64,000 bases of DNA from Undibacterium_A arcticum. Lineage in GTDB: Bacteria > Pseudomonadota > Gammaproteobacteria > Burkholderiales > Burkholderiaceae_D. This document shows, one piece after another, positions 30,934 through 39,638 of the stretch. Positions within the stretch are counted from its first letter, which is position 1; each line of letters begins with the position of its first letter. Position numbers and translations under genes: made by a program. Below the pieces are notes generated by a model, which saw only the letters and a list, made by a program, of their open reading frames with translations, had not been told where the DNA came from and did no database searches. The stretch is taken from assembly GCF_042660705.1 (NCBI RefSeq), contig NZ_JBHSUQ010000001.1. One strand, given 5' to 3'.

Positions 30934-31683
30934 TCAAAACTGCTCGTCAGGACCCAGATAACGCCATTGGCCGACCGGCAAATCACCCAGTTTGACGCGC
31001 CCGATGCGTACCCGCTTCAGGCCGAGAACTTTCAACCCGACCAGTTCGCACATGCGCCGGATCTGGCGTTTCTTCCCTTCCCGTAGCGTAAAGCTGAGTT
31101 GGTCGTCGTTTTGCCACCGGACTTTGGCCGGCAGCAGCGCCTTGCCGTCGAGCGACAGGCCGTGGTTCAGCCGCTTCAACTCCGCATCGGGCAGCTTGCC
31201 CGGCGGCTTCAGGTAGCGCACCCGCACCAGATATTCCTTTTCGACCGCGGTGTCTTCGCCGATTAACTGCTTGGCGATCCGGCCATCCTGCGTCAACACC
31301 AGCAAGCCGATCGAATCGATGTCGAGCCGACCAGCCGGTACCAGGCTGCGCAACTGGGTCGGATGGAATTGCTCCGGCGCCTTGTCCTCGTTCCAGCGAT
31401 TTTCAGCCTTGATCAGCGCGACTGCCGGCGTGTAGCCGTCCTCGGCCTGACCGCTGACATAGCCCACCGGCTTGTTGATCAGCACGGTGACGCGTTTCGA
31501 TTGCTCGGCGCTGGCCTGGCGTTCAACCGTGATGCGCTGGCTCGGCAAAACCTTGCTGCCAAGTTCGGACACCACTTTACCGTCCACGCGGACCCAGCCG
31601 CGTTCGATCCATGCATCGGCCTCGCGGCGCGAGCAGAGCCCGAGTTCAGACATGCGTTTGGATAGGCGGAGCGGTTCGGTCAT
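30934..31683 (-). CDS. 23S rRNA pseudouridine synthase, RsuA/RluF family
   Basis: A 249-residue enzyme that isomerises uridine in rRNA. It has an N-terminal S4 RNA-binding domain (RLSKRMSELGLCSRREADAW, WVRVDGKVVSELGSKV) and the RsuA-type catalytic part with the Asp motif PAGRLDIDSIGLLVLTQDG, then EKEYLVRVRYL and REGKKRQIRRMCELVGLKV. The GRLD variant with the conserved catalytic Asp fits RluF/RluB/RsuA; sequence by eye favours RluF-like, not certain. The start at 31683 (MTEPLRLSKR) is chosen over 31800. It follows glnD on the minus strand. Confidence 0.88.
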   Translation of the reverse strand: MTEPLRLSKRMSELGLCSRREADAWIERGWVRVDGKVVSELGSKVLPSQRITVERQASAEQSKRVTVLINKPVGYVSGQAEDGYTPAVALIKAENRWNEDKAPEQFHPTQLRSLVPAGRLDIDSIGLLVLTQDGRIAKQLIGEDTAVEKEYLVRVRYLKPPGKLPDAELKRLNHGLSLDGKALLPAKVRWQNDDQLSFTLREGKKRQIRRMCELVGLKVLGLKRVRIGRVKLGDLPVGQWRYLGPDEQF

Positions 31684-31744
31684 GGGAGTCAAAGCTAAGG
31701 TAAATAGTGCAGGAAATGAAGGGAAGGGGTGGCGCTGGGACCGA

Positions 31745-34309
31745 TCAGACCCGCAGCGCTTCCAGCAAATCGGTTTCCAACTGGATTTGACTACGCGCAT
31801 TATTCAGCACCGGGCCATCGACCAGGAAAACGTCTTCGACGCGTTCGCCCAAAGTCATGATTTTAGCGGTATGCAGGTTGATTTTGTATTTTGTCAGTAC
31901 ATTGGCGATCGAATACAGCAGGCCGTTGCGGTCGTTGGCCGAAATGGACAGCAGGTAATACTGGCCGCGCTCGTCGGGCCGCAGATCGACCGTCGGGGTG
32001 ATCGGAAAGGTGCGCGACAGGCGCGACAAGCGACCTTTGCTGGGTGCCGGCAAGGGCTCGTTCAATTGCAGCAGCGCGGTCAGTTCATGCTCGATCAGGT
32101 TGATGATGTCGCGATAATTCTTGGCAAAGGTTGGCTCCGTTACCAAGAAGGTATCGAGCGCATAGCCGTGTTTGGTCGTATGGATCTTGGCATCCAGGAT
32201 GCTGAAATTCTTGCGGTCGAAATAGCTGCAGATATGCGCGAACAAGTCGGCCTGATCTCGGGTGTAGACCGCGACCTGCAAGCCTTCGCCGATAGGCGAC
32301 AGGCGGCATTTGACGATCGGTTTATCGCTGTTGATCTTGTCATGCAATGCCCGCGTCTGCCAGGCGATATCGGACGCCTCATGGCGCAGAAAATACGCGA
32401 CATCGAGCTGGCTCCACAATGCCAGGTGCGCATCGTCCGGCAAACCATACAGCCGCAGCGTCGCATGCGCCTCCTGCTGCCGATTCTTCAGTTCCCGGTC
32501 GGCCGACGGCGCCTCGCCGCCCAGCACGCGTAGCGTCATCCGGTACAGATCTTCCAGCAGCTTACCTTTCCATGCGTTCCACACCTTCGGGCTGGTGCCA
32601 CGGATATCGGCGACGGTCAGCAAATACAGCGCCGTCAGATGCCGCTCATCCTTGATCAGCGTGGCGAAACCCTGAATCACATCGGGATCCGATAAATCCT
32701 GTTTTTGCGCCACCACCGACATCGTCAGATGATGTTGCACGAGAAACACCACCAATTCAGTTTCTTGTTCCGACAAGCCATGCTCGACGCAAAACTGGCG
32801 TGCATCGGCCATCCCCAGTTGCGAGTGATCGCCGCCGCGACCTTTGGCGATATCGTGAAACAGGGCCGCGATATAGAGCAGCCACGGCTGCCCAAAATTG
32901 GCGATCAGCTGGCTGCAGAACGGGTATTCATGCGCATGTTCGGTCATCGTGAAGCGGCGCACATTGCGCACCACCATCAGGATGTGCTGATCGACGGTAT
33001 ACACGTGAAACAGGTCATGCTGCATCTGACCGATGATGCGGCGGAAATTCGGCAGGTAACGGCCAAGGATGCTGGTGCGGTTCATCAGGCGCAGCGCATG
33101 CGTGATGCCCTCCGGTGCCTGCAAAATACTGATAAACAGCGCACGATTGGCCGGATCGCGCCGGAACTGGGCGTCGATTCTGAAACGTGCATGCCACAAC
33201 GCGCGCAAGGTGCGCGCGGTCATGCCTTTCAGGTCGGAATGGGTGGCCAGTAGCAGGAAAATTTCCAGCATTGCCGACGGCGTCGTCTCGAAGGTGTTGT
33301 CTGCGGCAATATCGATGAAGCCATTGACTTCGTTAAAGCGCTGGTTGATCACCTGGATACTGGCCGGTTGCGGGAACAGTCGCGCCTCGATATTTTGCAG
33401 CAGAATCGTGTTGAGCTGGGTGACCGCCTTGGCCGCCCAGTAATAACGCTGCATTAACATCTCGCTGGCGCGCCGCGTATTTGCCCCGCTGCCGGTGGTC
33501 TGAAAGCCGAAGCTCTCCGCGATTGGCGTCTGCACATCGAACAGCAACCGATCTTCGCGCCGCCCGCTTTGGATATGCAGCCGGATCCGAATGTCCTTGA
33601 AGGCACGTTCCTTGTCGGTCAACTGGCGCGCCTCGGTCGCGGTAATCAGGCCCCGTTCCGCCAGTTCACCCCAGGAGTTGCCCAATCCCGCCGCCTTGGC
33701 GACCCACAGAATGACTTGCAGGTCACGCAGACCGCCAGGACTTTCCTTGCAATTAGGTTCGAGGCTGTATGGGGTGTCCTCATATTTCACGTGGCGCTGG
33801 CGCATTTCCAGGGTCTTGGCCTGGAAAAAGGCTTGCGGCTCCATCGCGGCGTCGTAGCATTCTCCCAGCAACCCAAACAGGCTCAGGCTGCCGGTGATGC
33901 GACGAGCTTCCAGCAGGCTGGTCTGGACCGTGATGTCGGCTGCCGATTCGACCAGGCATTCGTCAATGGTGCGAATGCTGTGACCGATTTCAAGACCGAT
34001 ATCCCATAGCAACTGGACCAGTTGCTCCAATCGTGTCTTTAGCGCAGGATTGGGCTGCTCCGGCAACAGGATCAGCACATCGACGTCGGAATGCGGGAAC
34101 AATTCGCCGCGGCCGTAGCCGCCGACGCCAACCAGCGTGGCTTGATCGCCCAGGTCGCAATATTGCCAGGCCTCGGTCAGCGCGGCATCAACGTTCTGAC
34201 GTAGCTTTTTAAGTAGTTTTTCCGGCTTGCCGTCGGACTGGAAGACCGCAATCGCGGCCTGCTGTTCCGATTTAAGTCGCTCCTTAAGCGTCAGCGCAAG
34301 GGACGCCAT
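31745..34309 (-). CDS. glnD: Bifunctional uridylyltransferase/uridylyl-removing enzyme GlnD
   Basis: The glutamine sensor of nitrogen control that uridylylates PII proteins. The 854-residue protein carries the nucleotidyltransferase site GVGGYGRGELFPHSDVDVLI (about residues 70-90), a PII-uridylyltransferase helical domain, the HD hydrolase site (LYIAALFHDIAKGRGGDHS, about 470-490) and two ACT domains at the C-terminus (LQVAVYTRDQADLFAHICSY; YYLLSISANDRNGLLYSIAN). The start at 34309 (MASLALTLKERL) is supported by family length; the longer ORF leader is arginine-rich shadow sequence. It is five bases after map on the same strand, a normal map-glnD pairing. Confidence 0.96.
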   Translation of the reverse strand: MASLALTLKERLKSEQQAAIAVFQSDGKPEKLLKKLRQNVDAALTEAWQYCDLGDQATLVGVGGYGRGELFPHSDVDVLILLPEQPNPALKTRLEQLVQLLWDIGLEIGHSIRTIDECLVESAADITVQTSLLEARRITGSLSLFGLLGECYDAAMEPQAFFQAKTLEMRQRHVKYEDTPYSLEPNCKESPGGLRDLQVILWVAKAAGLGNSWGELAERGLITATEARQLTDKERAFKDIRIRLHIQSGRREDRLLFDVQTPIAESFGFQTTGSGANTRRASEMLMQRYYWAAKAVTQLNTILLQNIEARLFPQPASIQVINQRFNEVNGFIDIAADNTFETTPSAMLEIFLLLATHSDLKGMTARTLRALWHARFRIDAQFRRDPANRALFISILQAPEGITHALRLMNRTSILGRYLPNFRRIIGQMQHDLFHVYTVDQHILMVVRNVRRFTMTEHAHEYPFCSQLIANFGQPWLLYIAALFHDIAKGRGGDHSQLGMADARQFCVEHGLSEQETELVVFLVQHHLTMSVVAQKQDLSDPDVIQGFATLIKDERHLTALYLLTVADIRGTSPKVWNAWKGKLLEDLYRMTLRVLGGEAPSADRELKNRQQEAHATLRLYGLPDDAHLALWSQLDVAYFLRHEASDIAWQTRALHDKINSDKPIVKCRLSPIGEGLQVAVYTRDQADLFAHICSYFDRKNFSILDAKIHTTKHGYALDTFLVTEPTFAKNYRDIINLIEHELTALLQLNEPLPAPSKGRLSRLSRTFPITPTVDLRPDERGQYYLLSISANDRNGLLYSIANVLTKYKINLHTAKIMTLGERVEDVFLVDGPVLNNARSQIQLETDLLEALRV

Positions 34310-34314
34310 GCGCT

Positions 34315-35156
34315 TTATGCCGCAGTGGCCACCGCGGCGGCGGGGCCACTGGCGGCGAGCACGAACGCGGGCGGTGGCGGAGTGCCCGCAGACACCGTCA
34401 ACACCTCGTAACCGGTATCGGTGACCAGCACGGTGTGTTCCCATTGCGCGGACAGGCTGCGATCTTTGGTCTTGATCGTCCAGCCGTCGCCCATTTCGCG
34501 GATATCGCGGCGGCCGGCGTTGATCATCGGTTCCACCGTGAAAATCATGCCGGCCTTGAGCTCTTCCAGCGTTCCGGGGCGTCCGTAATGGAGTACTTGT
34601 GGTTCCTCGTGGAAAACCTTGCCGATGCCGTGACCGCAGAATTCGCGCACCACGCTATAACCGGCATTTTCGGCGTGCTGTTGAATCACATGGCCGATAT
34701 CGCCCAGATGTGCACCCGGTTTGATCTTGGAAATCCCGAGCCACATGCATTCATACGTGATTTCGCTCAGGCGCCGCGCCAGGATCGACGGCTCACCGAC
34801 AAAAAACATGCGGCTGTTGTCCCCATGATAACCATCCTTGATCACCGTGATGTCGAGATTGATGACGTCGCCGTTCTTGATAACCTTGTCGCCCGGTATG
34901 CCATGACAGACCACATCATTGAGTGAGGTGCAAATCGCTTTCGGATACGGCGTATAGCCAGGCGGGCAGTAGTTGAGCGGGGCTGGGATGGTTCCCTGCA
35001 CGTTGACCATGTATTCATGGCACAGGCGATCCAGTTCACCGGTGGTGACGCCGGGTTTAATGAACGGCGTGATGTAGTCGAGCACCTCGGCACCCAGTCG
35101 GCCGGCGATTCGCATGCCCTTGATATCGTCATCGGATTTATTGAAATTGAGGTCAT
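34315..35156 (-). CDS. map: Methionine aminopeptidase type I, one frame break
   Basis: Removes N-terminal Met. The start MTSISI is in one frame; after a lost A in the TTT at 35137-35139 it continues KSDDDIKGMRIAGRLGAEVL. Metal-binding motifs follow: VVCHGIPGDKVIKNGDVINL with Asp, DGYHGDNSRMFFVGE with Asp, EFCGHGIGKVFHEEPQVLHY with His, IFTVEPMINAG with Glu, and SAQWEHTVLVTDTGYEVLT with Glu. The C-terminus has an Ala/Pro-rich tail (about 20 residues) beyond the usual end. It diverges from rpsB, the standard arrangement. Confidence 0.95.
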
Positions 35157-35261
35157 GGCAGGGTCACAATCAGCAGAAAGGCGGTAATAGGATCAAGACG
35201 GATCAGTATGAAATTATAAACGAGACGCCTGTCGTTCGCTCAGGCAATGCGCGGCGCGGCA

Positions 35262-35292
35262 CTTGAAAGAAGCGGTGGTTTTGGAGTAGAAT
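35262..35292 (+). promoter_or_regulatory. Candidate rpsB operon promoter
   Basis: TTGAAA at 35262-35267 and TAGAAT at 35287-35292, separated by 19 bp, with a roughly 120-bp leader before rpsB. The spacing is long for a sigma-70 promoter, so the call is moderate. Confidence 0.4.
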
Positions 35293-35339
35293 TACGGGTT
35301 GCTTGGATTGACTGTCAATCAAGCACATTTTTAAATCGC

Positions 35340-35398
35340 GAATCCGCTCGAAAAGGGTGCCCAAATCAACTGACTGATGCGGGTAACTGAGCGGATTC
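35340..35398 (+). promoter_or_regulatory. Structured leader before rpsB
   Basis: GAATCCGCTC (35340-35349) and GAGCGGATTC (35389-35398) form a perfect 10-bp stem enclosing 39 nt, ending 23 bp before the rpsB ATG. Ribosomal protein S2 is known to control its own operon through the mRNA leader in other bacteria, so this is a plausible S2-binding leader. The link is inferred. Confidence 0.5.
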
Positions 35399-35421
35399 CA
35401 GACCCCAACCCTGGAGATATT

Positions 35422-36167
35422 ATGTCCGTTACAATGCGTGAAATGCTGGAAGCCGGCGTCCATTTTGGCCATCAAACCCGTTTCTGGAACCCAAAGATGG
35501 CGCCGTTCATCTTCGGTCACCGCAACAAGATTCACATCGTCAACCTGGAAAAACCCTGGGCATGTACCAGGAGGCGATGAAGTACATCAGCCAACTGTCC
35601 GCAAATCGCGGCACCATTCTGATGGTCGGCACCAAGCGCCAGGCGCGCGAAATCATTGCAACCGAAGCGCAGCGCGCCGGCGTTCCATTTGTTGATCAAC
35701 GCTGGCTGGGCGGTATGCTGACCAATTTCAAGACCATCAAGACCTCGATCAAGCGCCTGAAGGACATGGAAGCATCGATCGAAGACGGTTCCGTTGAAAA
35801 GCTGAGCAAAAAAGAAGGGCTGATGTTCCAGCGCGAGATGACCAAGCTGCAAAAATCGATCGGCGGCATCAAGGACATGGGCGGCATTCCGGACGCAATC
35901 TTCGTCGTCGACGTCGGCTACCACAAGGGCGCGATCACCGAAGCCGCCAAACTGGGTATCCCGGTGATCGGCATCGTTGACACCAACCATTCGCCAGAAG
36001 GCGTGACCTACGTCATTCCGGGCAATGACGACTCGTCCAAGGCCATCATGCTGTACGCCCGTGGCGTTGCTGATGCAATTCTCGAAGGCCGTGCCAATGC
36101 AATGACCGATGTCATCGAAACCATCAAGGGTGGTGATGAATTCGTCGAGGTCAGCGAGCAGGCGTAA
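35422..36167 (+). CDS. rpsB: Ribosomal protein S2, one frame break
   Basis: An essential 30S subunit protein, about 248 residues. The start is SVTMREMLEAGVHFGHQTRF followed by WNPKMAPFIFGHRNKIHIVN; after one A lost from the run at 35549-35553 it continues TLGMYQEAMKYISQLSANRG and GTILMVGTKRQAREIIATEA, VPFVDQRWLGGMLTNFKTIK, and the late DTNHSPEGVTYVIPGNDD. An interrupted S2 would not be viable, so this break is strong evidence for sequence error. The start at 35422 is preferred to 35377. First gene of the rpsB-tsf operon, with a strong terminator after it. Confidence 0.97.
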
Positions 36168-36191
36168 GTCGTAGTCCGATCCGTCGGGTAT

Positions 36192-36222
36192 AAAAAGGGG
36201 GCGGCAGTGCACCCCTTTTTTT
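36192..36222 (+). terminator. Rho-independent terminator after rpsB
   Basis: AAAAAGGGG (36192-36200) pairs with CCCCTTTTT (36212-36220) around an 11-nt loop, followed by T. It would reduce transcription into tsf, so either partial read-through or a second promoter is expected there. Confidence 0.8.
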
Positions 36223-36300
36223 AAGTAAATTTTGAATTCGGTTGATGGTGAAAGGCCGCAAGGCATTCATCATGAATATTTAAATAGTTAGGAGAAAGAC

Positions 36301-37212
36301 ATGGCGGCAATTACAGCAGCGATGGTAGGCGAGTTGCGCGCAAAGACAGACGCGCCAATGATGGAATGCAAGAAAGCACTGACCGAGGCCGACGGCGATA
36401 TGCTCAAGGCCGAAGACCTGTTGCGCGTTAAGCTGGGCAGCAAGGCATCCAAGGCTTCGTCCAGGATCACGGCCGAAGGCGTGGTCGCGGCCTATGTCGC
36501 TGGTGGCGTCGGCGCCATCGTCGAAGTCAATTGCGAAACCGATTTCGTGACCAAGAATGATGAATTCATCGCGCTGGCAAATGCTTGCGCCAAACTGGTC
36601 GCCGAACACAATCCGGCGGACGTCGCCGCATTGTCGGCGTTGCCGCTGGACGGTTCCACGGTCGAGGCGCAGCGCGCAGCCCTGATTGGCCGGATTGGCG
36701 AAAACATGTCGATCCGTCGTTTCGCACGTTTCGAAACCACTGGCAAACTGGCGTCTTACCTGCACGGTACGCGGATTGGTGTGATGGTCGATTTCAACGG
36801 TGCTGACGAGCAAGTCGGCAAGGACGTTGCCATGCATGTGGCTGCCATGAAGCCGGTTGCCCTGTCGTCAGAGCAAGTGCCGGCCGAACTGATCGAGAGA
36901 GAGCGCTCGGTGGCGTCGCAAAAGGCAGCTGAAGATGCCGTCAAGGCGCAGGCCGAAGGCAAGACGCCGCAATCGGCTGAAATCCTGGCCAAGCGGATCG
37001 ATGGTTCGGTGCAGAAATTCCTGAAGGAAGTTTCCTTGCTGAATCAGCCGTTCGTTAAGAACGACAAGCAATCGATTGAGCAAATGCTGAAAGCGGCCAA
37101 CACTACCGTGAAATCTTTCACAATGTACGTGGTCGGTGAAGGTATCGAGAAGAAGCAGGATGATTTCGCTGCAGAGGTTGCGGCGCAGGTCGCAGCCGCC
37201 AAGCAGGCGTAA
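36301..37212 (+). CDS. tsf: Elongation factor Ts
   Basis: The nucleotide exchange factor for EF-Tu. The 303-residue protein is intact: MAAITAAMVGELRAKTDAPM with the UBA-like start, KALTEADGDMLKAEDLLR, the signature GVGAIVEVNCETDFVTKND (about 70-88), and a C-terminal coiled-coil and dimerisation domain. A good Shine-Dalgarno (AGGAG) sits eight bases before the ATG. Terminators flank it on both sides (after rpsB and before pyrH). Confidence 0.97.
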   Translation: MAAITAAMVGELRAKTDAPMMECKKALTEADGDMLKAEDLLRVKLGSKASKASSRITAEGVVAAYVAGGVGAIVEVNCETDFVTKNDEFIALANACAKLVAEHNPADVAALSALPLDGSTVEAQRAALIGRIGENMSIRRFARFETTGKLASYLHGTRIGVMVDFNGADEQVGKDVAMHVAAMKPVALSSEQVPAELIERERSVASQKAAEDAVKAQAEGKTPQSAEILAKRIDGSVQKFLKEVSLLNQPFVKNDKQSIEQMLKAANTTVKSFTMYVVGEGIEKKQDDFAAEVAAQVAAAKQA

Positions 37213-37223
37213 GCGATATAAAG

Positions 37224-37246
37224 CGGGCCGAAAGGCCCGTTTTTTT
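37224..37246 (+). terminator. Rho-independent terminator after tsf
   Basis: CGGGCC (37224-37229), GAAA tetraloop, GGCCCG (37234-37239), then seven T. A textbook terminator, so pyrH probably has its own promoter in the 37247-37378 spacer. Confidence 0.9.
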
Positions 37247-37378
37247 AATCTGTCTGCGTCTGAAATGGCCAGGCATGGATTTTGGGCAGGTTTTGCCCCA
37301 AAATATCCCGGCATTCACACTTGCAGGATAGATCATTTTATTTCTGTTGCCCGCGGACAATCACACGGAGTTTTGCCC

Positions 37379-38095
37379 ATGATAAAACCTGCCTACAAGC
37401 GTGTCCTCCTCAAACTTTCCGGTGAAGCCTTGATGGGCGACGATCAGTATGGGATCAATCGCGGATCGATCGAGCGCATGGTGGCCGATGTGGCGGAAAT
37501 TGCGCACTTGGGCGTGGAGCTCGCCATCGTTATCGGTGGTGGCAATATTTTCCGCGGCGTCGCGCCCGGCGCGCAAGGGATGGATCGCGCCACTGCCGAC
37601 TATATGGGTATGCTGGCAACGGTCATGAATTCGCTGGCGCTGGCCGATGCGATGCGTCACGCTGGTATCACCGCCCGCGTGATGTCTGCCATCAGTATCG
37701 AGCAAGTGGTGGAGCCCTATGTGCGGCCGAAGGCGTTGCAATATCTGGAAGAGGGCAAGGTCGTTATCTTCGCCGCCGGAACCGGCAACCCGTTCTTTAC
37801 CACCGACACGGCCGCCGCGCTGCGCGGTTCGGAAATGAGCGCTGAAATCGTTCTAAAAGCGACCAAGGTGGACGGCGTGTATACTGCCGATCCCAAAAAG
37901 GATTCGAATGCGACGCGTTATTCGACCATCAGCTTCGATGAGGCAATCGCCAAACATCTGCAAGTGATGGACGCTACTGCGTTTGCGCTGTGCCGCGACC
38001 AAAAACTGCCGATTAAAGTATTTTCCATCGTTAAGCCCGGCGCGCTGAAGCGCGTGATTATGGGCGAAGACGAAGGTACACTGGTTCACGTATAA
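37379..38095 (+). CDS. pyrH: UMP kinase
   Basis: Phosphorylates UMP to UDP; the hexameric bacterial amino-acid-kinase-fold enzyme. The 238-residue product begins MIKPAYKRVLLKLSGEALMG and shows VIGGGNIFRGVAPGAQGMDR, GMLATVMNSLALADAMRHAG, IFAAGTGNPFFTTDTAAALR and VDGVYTADPKKDSNATRYST. A GGAG ribosome site lies ten bases before the ATG. An inserted near-palindromic element begins seven bases after its stop, separating it from frr. Confidence 0.97.
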   Translation: MIKPAYKRVLLKLSGEALMGDDQYGINRGSIERMVADVAEIAHLGVELAIVIGGGNIFRGVAPGAQGMDRATADYMGMLATVMNSLALADAMRHAGITARVMSAISIEQVVEPYVRPKALQYLEEGKVVIFAAGTGNPFFTTDTAAALRGSEMSAEIVLKATKVDGVYTADPKKDSNATRYSTISFDEAIAKHLQVMDATAFALCRDQKLPIKVFSIVKPGALKRVIMGEDEGTLVHV

Positions 38096-38101
38096 CTAAA
38101 G

Positions 38102-38245
38102 GGCAACTCTAAAAATCGTAGCGAGCGGCTCAAGGTCGAATCGAGAAGTGCAGTCGTGCGCCATTGTCATACAAGATGTACGGCGACGCATCCTGCAAAT
38201 CCGCAGATTCGAGATTGCGCCGCGCAGTGGATTTATAGAGATGCC
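38102..38245. mobile_element. 144-bp near-palindromic MITE-like element between pyrH and frr
   Basis: The ends GGCAACTCTAAAAAT (38102-38116) and ATTTATAGAGATGCC (38231-38245) are inverted repeats with 13 of 15 matches. A second inverted pair inside, TCGAATC (38136-38142) and GATTCGA (38206-38212), has the same centre within one base, and GTGCAGTCGTGCG resembles the reverse complement of CGCATCCTGCAAAT further in. The element is one long imperfect hairpin without an ORF. I cannot name its family; the terminal sequence is of the kind found in IS-derived miniature elements. Confidence 0.65.
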
Positions 38246-38277
38246 ACAAACAACTCGCCGCCTAACAGGAGAGCAGC

Positions 38278-38838
38278 ATGAGCATCGCTGAAGTCGAAAA
38301 AAACACCGAACAAAGAATGCATAAGTCGATCGATACCTTGAAGGCGGATCTCGCCAAGGTACGTACCGGCCGCGCACATACCGGCATACTGGACCATGTC
38401 CAGGTCGAATACTATGGCAATCCGACCGCGTTGAGCCAGGTTGCCAACGTGACCCTGATCGATGCCCGCACGATTGGTGTGCAACCATATGAAAAGAAGA
38501 TGGCCGGGGCCATCGAGAAAGCGATCCGGGATTCCGATCTGGGACTGAATCCGTCTTCTCAGGGCGACATGATCCGCGTGCCAACACCTCCACTGACCGA
38601 AGAACGCCGCAAGGAAATGGTCAAACTGGTCAAGGGTGAGGCAGAGGATGCCAAGATTGCCATCCGCAATATCCGCCGTGACGCCAACGAAGGGTTGAAG
38701 AAACTGGTGAAAGACAAGGCCTGCTCGGAAGACGAAGAACGCCGCGCACAGGATGAGATCCAGAAGTTGACTGACAAATTTGTCGCAGATGTCGACAAAC
38801 TGGTAGTTGATAAAGAGAAAGAAATCCTGACGGTCTGA
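38278..38838 (+). CDS. frr: Ribosome recycling factor
   Basis: Splits post-termination ribosomes with EF-G. The 186-residue protein is full length: VEKNTEQRMHKSIDTLKADL, KVRTGRAHTGILDHVQVEYY, GNPTALSQVANVTLIDARTI, and IRVPTPPLTEERRKEMVKLV. An AGGAGAG ribosome site precedes the ATG by seven bases. It is separated from pyrH by 182 bp, unusually long for this operon, because of the inserted element at 38102-38245. Confidence 0.97.
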   Translation: MSIAEVEKNTEQRMHKSIDTLKADLAKVRTGRAHTGILDHVQVEYYGNPTALSQVANVTLIDARTIGVQPYEKKMAGAIEKAIRDSDLGLNPSSQGDMIRVPTPPLTEERRKEMVKLVKGEAEDAKIAIRNIRRDANEGLKKLVKDKACSEDEERRAQDEIQKLTDKFVADVDKLVVDKEKEILTV

Positions 38839-38879
38839 CCATTGTCCTGTCTCAAACTATTTACGGCATTGGTCTTTTC

Positions 38880-39638
38880 ATGACATATTCAAGCTCGACT
38901 CAAGCCGTACCGCAACCGCGCGCAGTACCGCGCCACATTGCCATCATCATGGATGGCAATGGCCGTTGGGCCACCAAACGCATGCTGCCGCGAGTGGCAG
39001 GACACGTCAAGGGAGTAGATGCGGTCAGGGGTGTGGTCGAGGCGTGCATGTTGCGCGGGGTCGAATACCTGACCCTGTTTGCGTTCAGCTCCGAAAACTG
39101 GCGGCGCCCGGCGGATGAAGTATCGTTGTTGATGCGATTGTTTGTGACGGCACTCGAACGTGAGGTCGCAAAGATGCACGCCAATAGCATTCGGTTGAAG
39201 GTAGTCGGCGATCTCAGTCGTTTCGATGCCAAATTGCAGGAACTGATCGTTAATGCGGAACGCAAAACCGCCAACAACAGCAAATTGACTGTGACGATCT
39301 GCGCCAACTACGGCGGGCGCTGGGACATCATGCAGGCGATCAACAAGATGATCGCGGCCGATGGCAAGGGCCACGCGTATACCGAAGAACAGCTCAATCC
39401 GCATCTGGCGATGGCGTATGCGCCGGAACCCGATCTCTTTATCCGCACTGGAGGGGAGGAGCGGATTTCGAATTTCCTGCTATGGCAGCTGGCGTATACC
39501 GAGCTGTTTTTTACCGAGACCTATTGGCCTGATTTTGATGTGGGGGCACTGGATATCGCAATCGATTCTTTCCAGCAACGCGAGAGACGATTTGGCCGCA
39601 CCAGTGAGCAACTCCTGACGCAGAAAAAGGCATCCTGA
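38880..39638 (+). CDS. uppS: Undecaprenyl diphosphate synthase
   Basis: Makes the C55 lipid carrier for peptidoglycan and O-antigen from isopentenyl units. Of 252 residues: the catalytic Asp in HIAIIMDGNGRWATKRMLPR, AGHVKGVDAVRGVVEACMLR, LTLFAFSSENWRRPADEV, and the dimer-side motif DLFIRTGGEERISNFLLWQL with AYTELFFTETYWPDF. The product pathway links to dxr and ispD/ispF. Its last base overlaps the start of cdsA. Confidence 0.97.
   Translation: MTYSSSTQAVPQPRAVPRHIAIIMDGNGRWATKRMLPRVAGHVKGVDAVRGVVEACMLRGVEYLTLFAFSSENWRRPADEVSLLMRLFVTALEREVAKMHANSIRLKVVGDLSRFDAKLQELIVNAERKTANNSKLTVTICANYGGRWDIMQAINKMIAADGKGHAYTEEQLNPHLAMAYAPEPDLFIRTGGEERISNFLLWQLAYTELFFTETYWPDFDVGALDIAIDSFQQRERRFGRTSEQLLTQKKAS

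Noticed and set aside
35283..35289. GGAGTAG near the rpsB promoter as a possible eleventh element copy
   Set aside because: It lacks AGTAT and has no partner box 53 bp away on either side.
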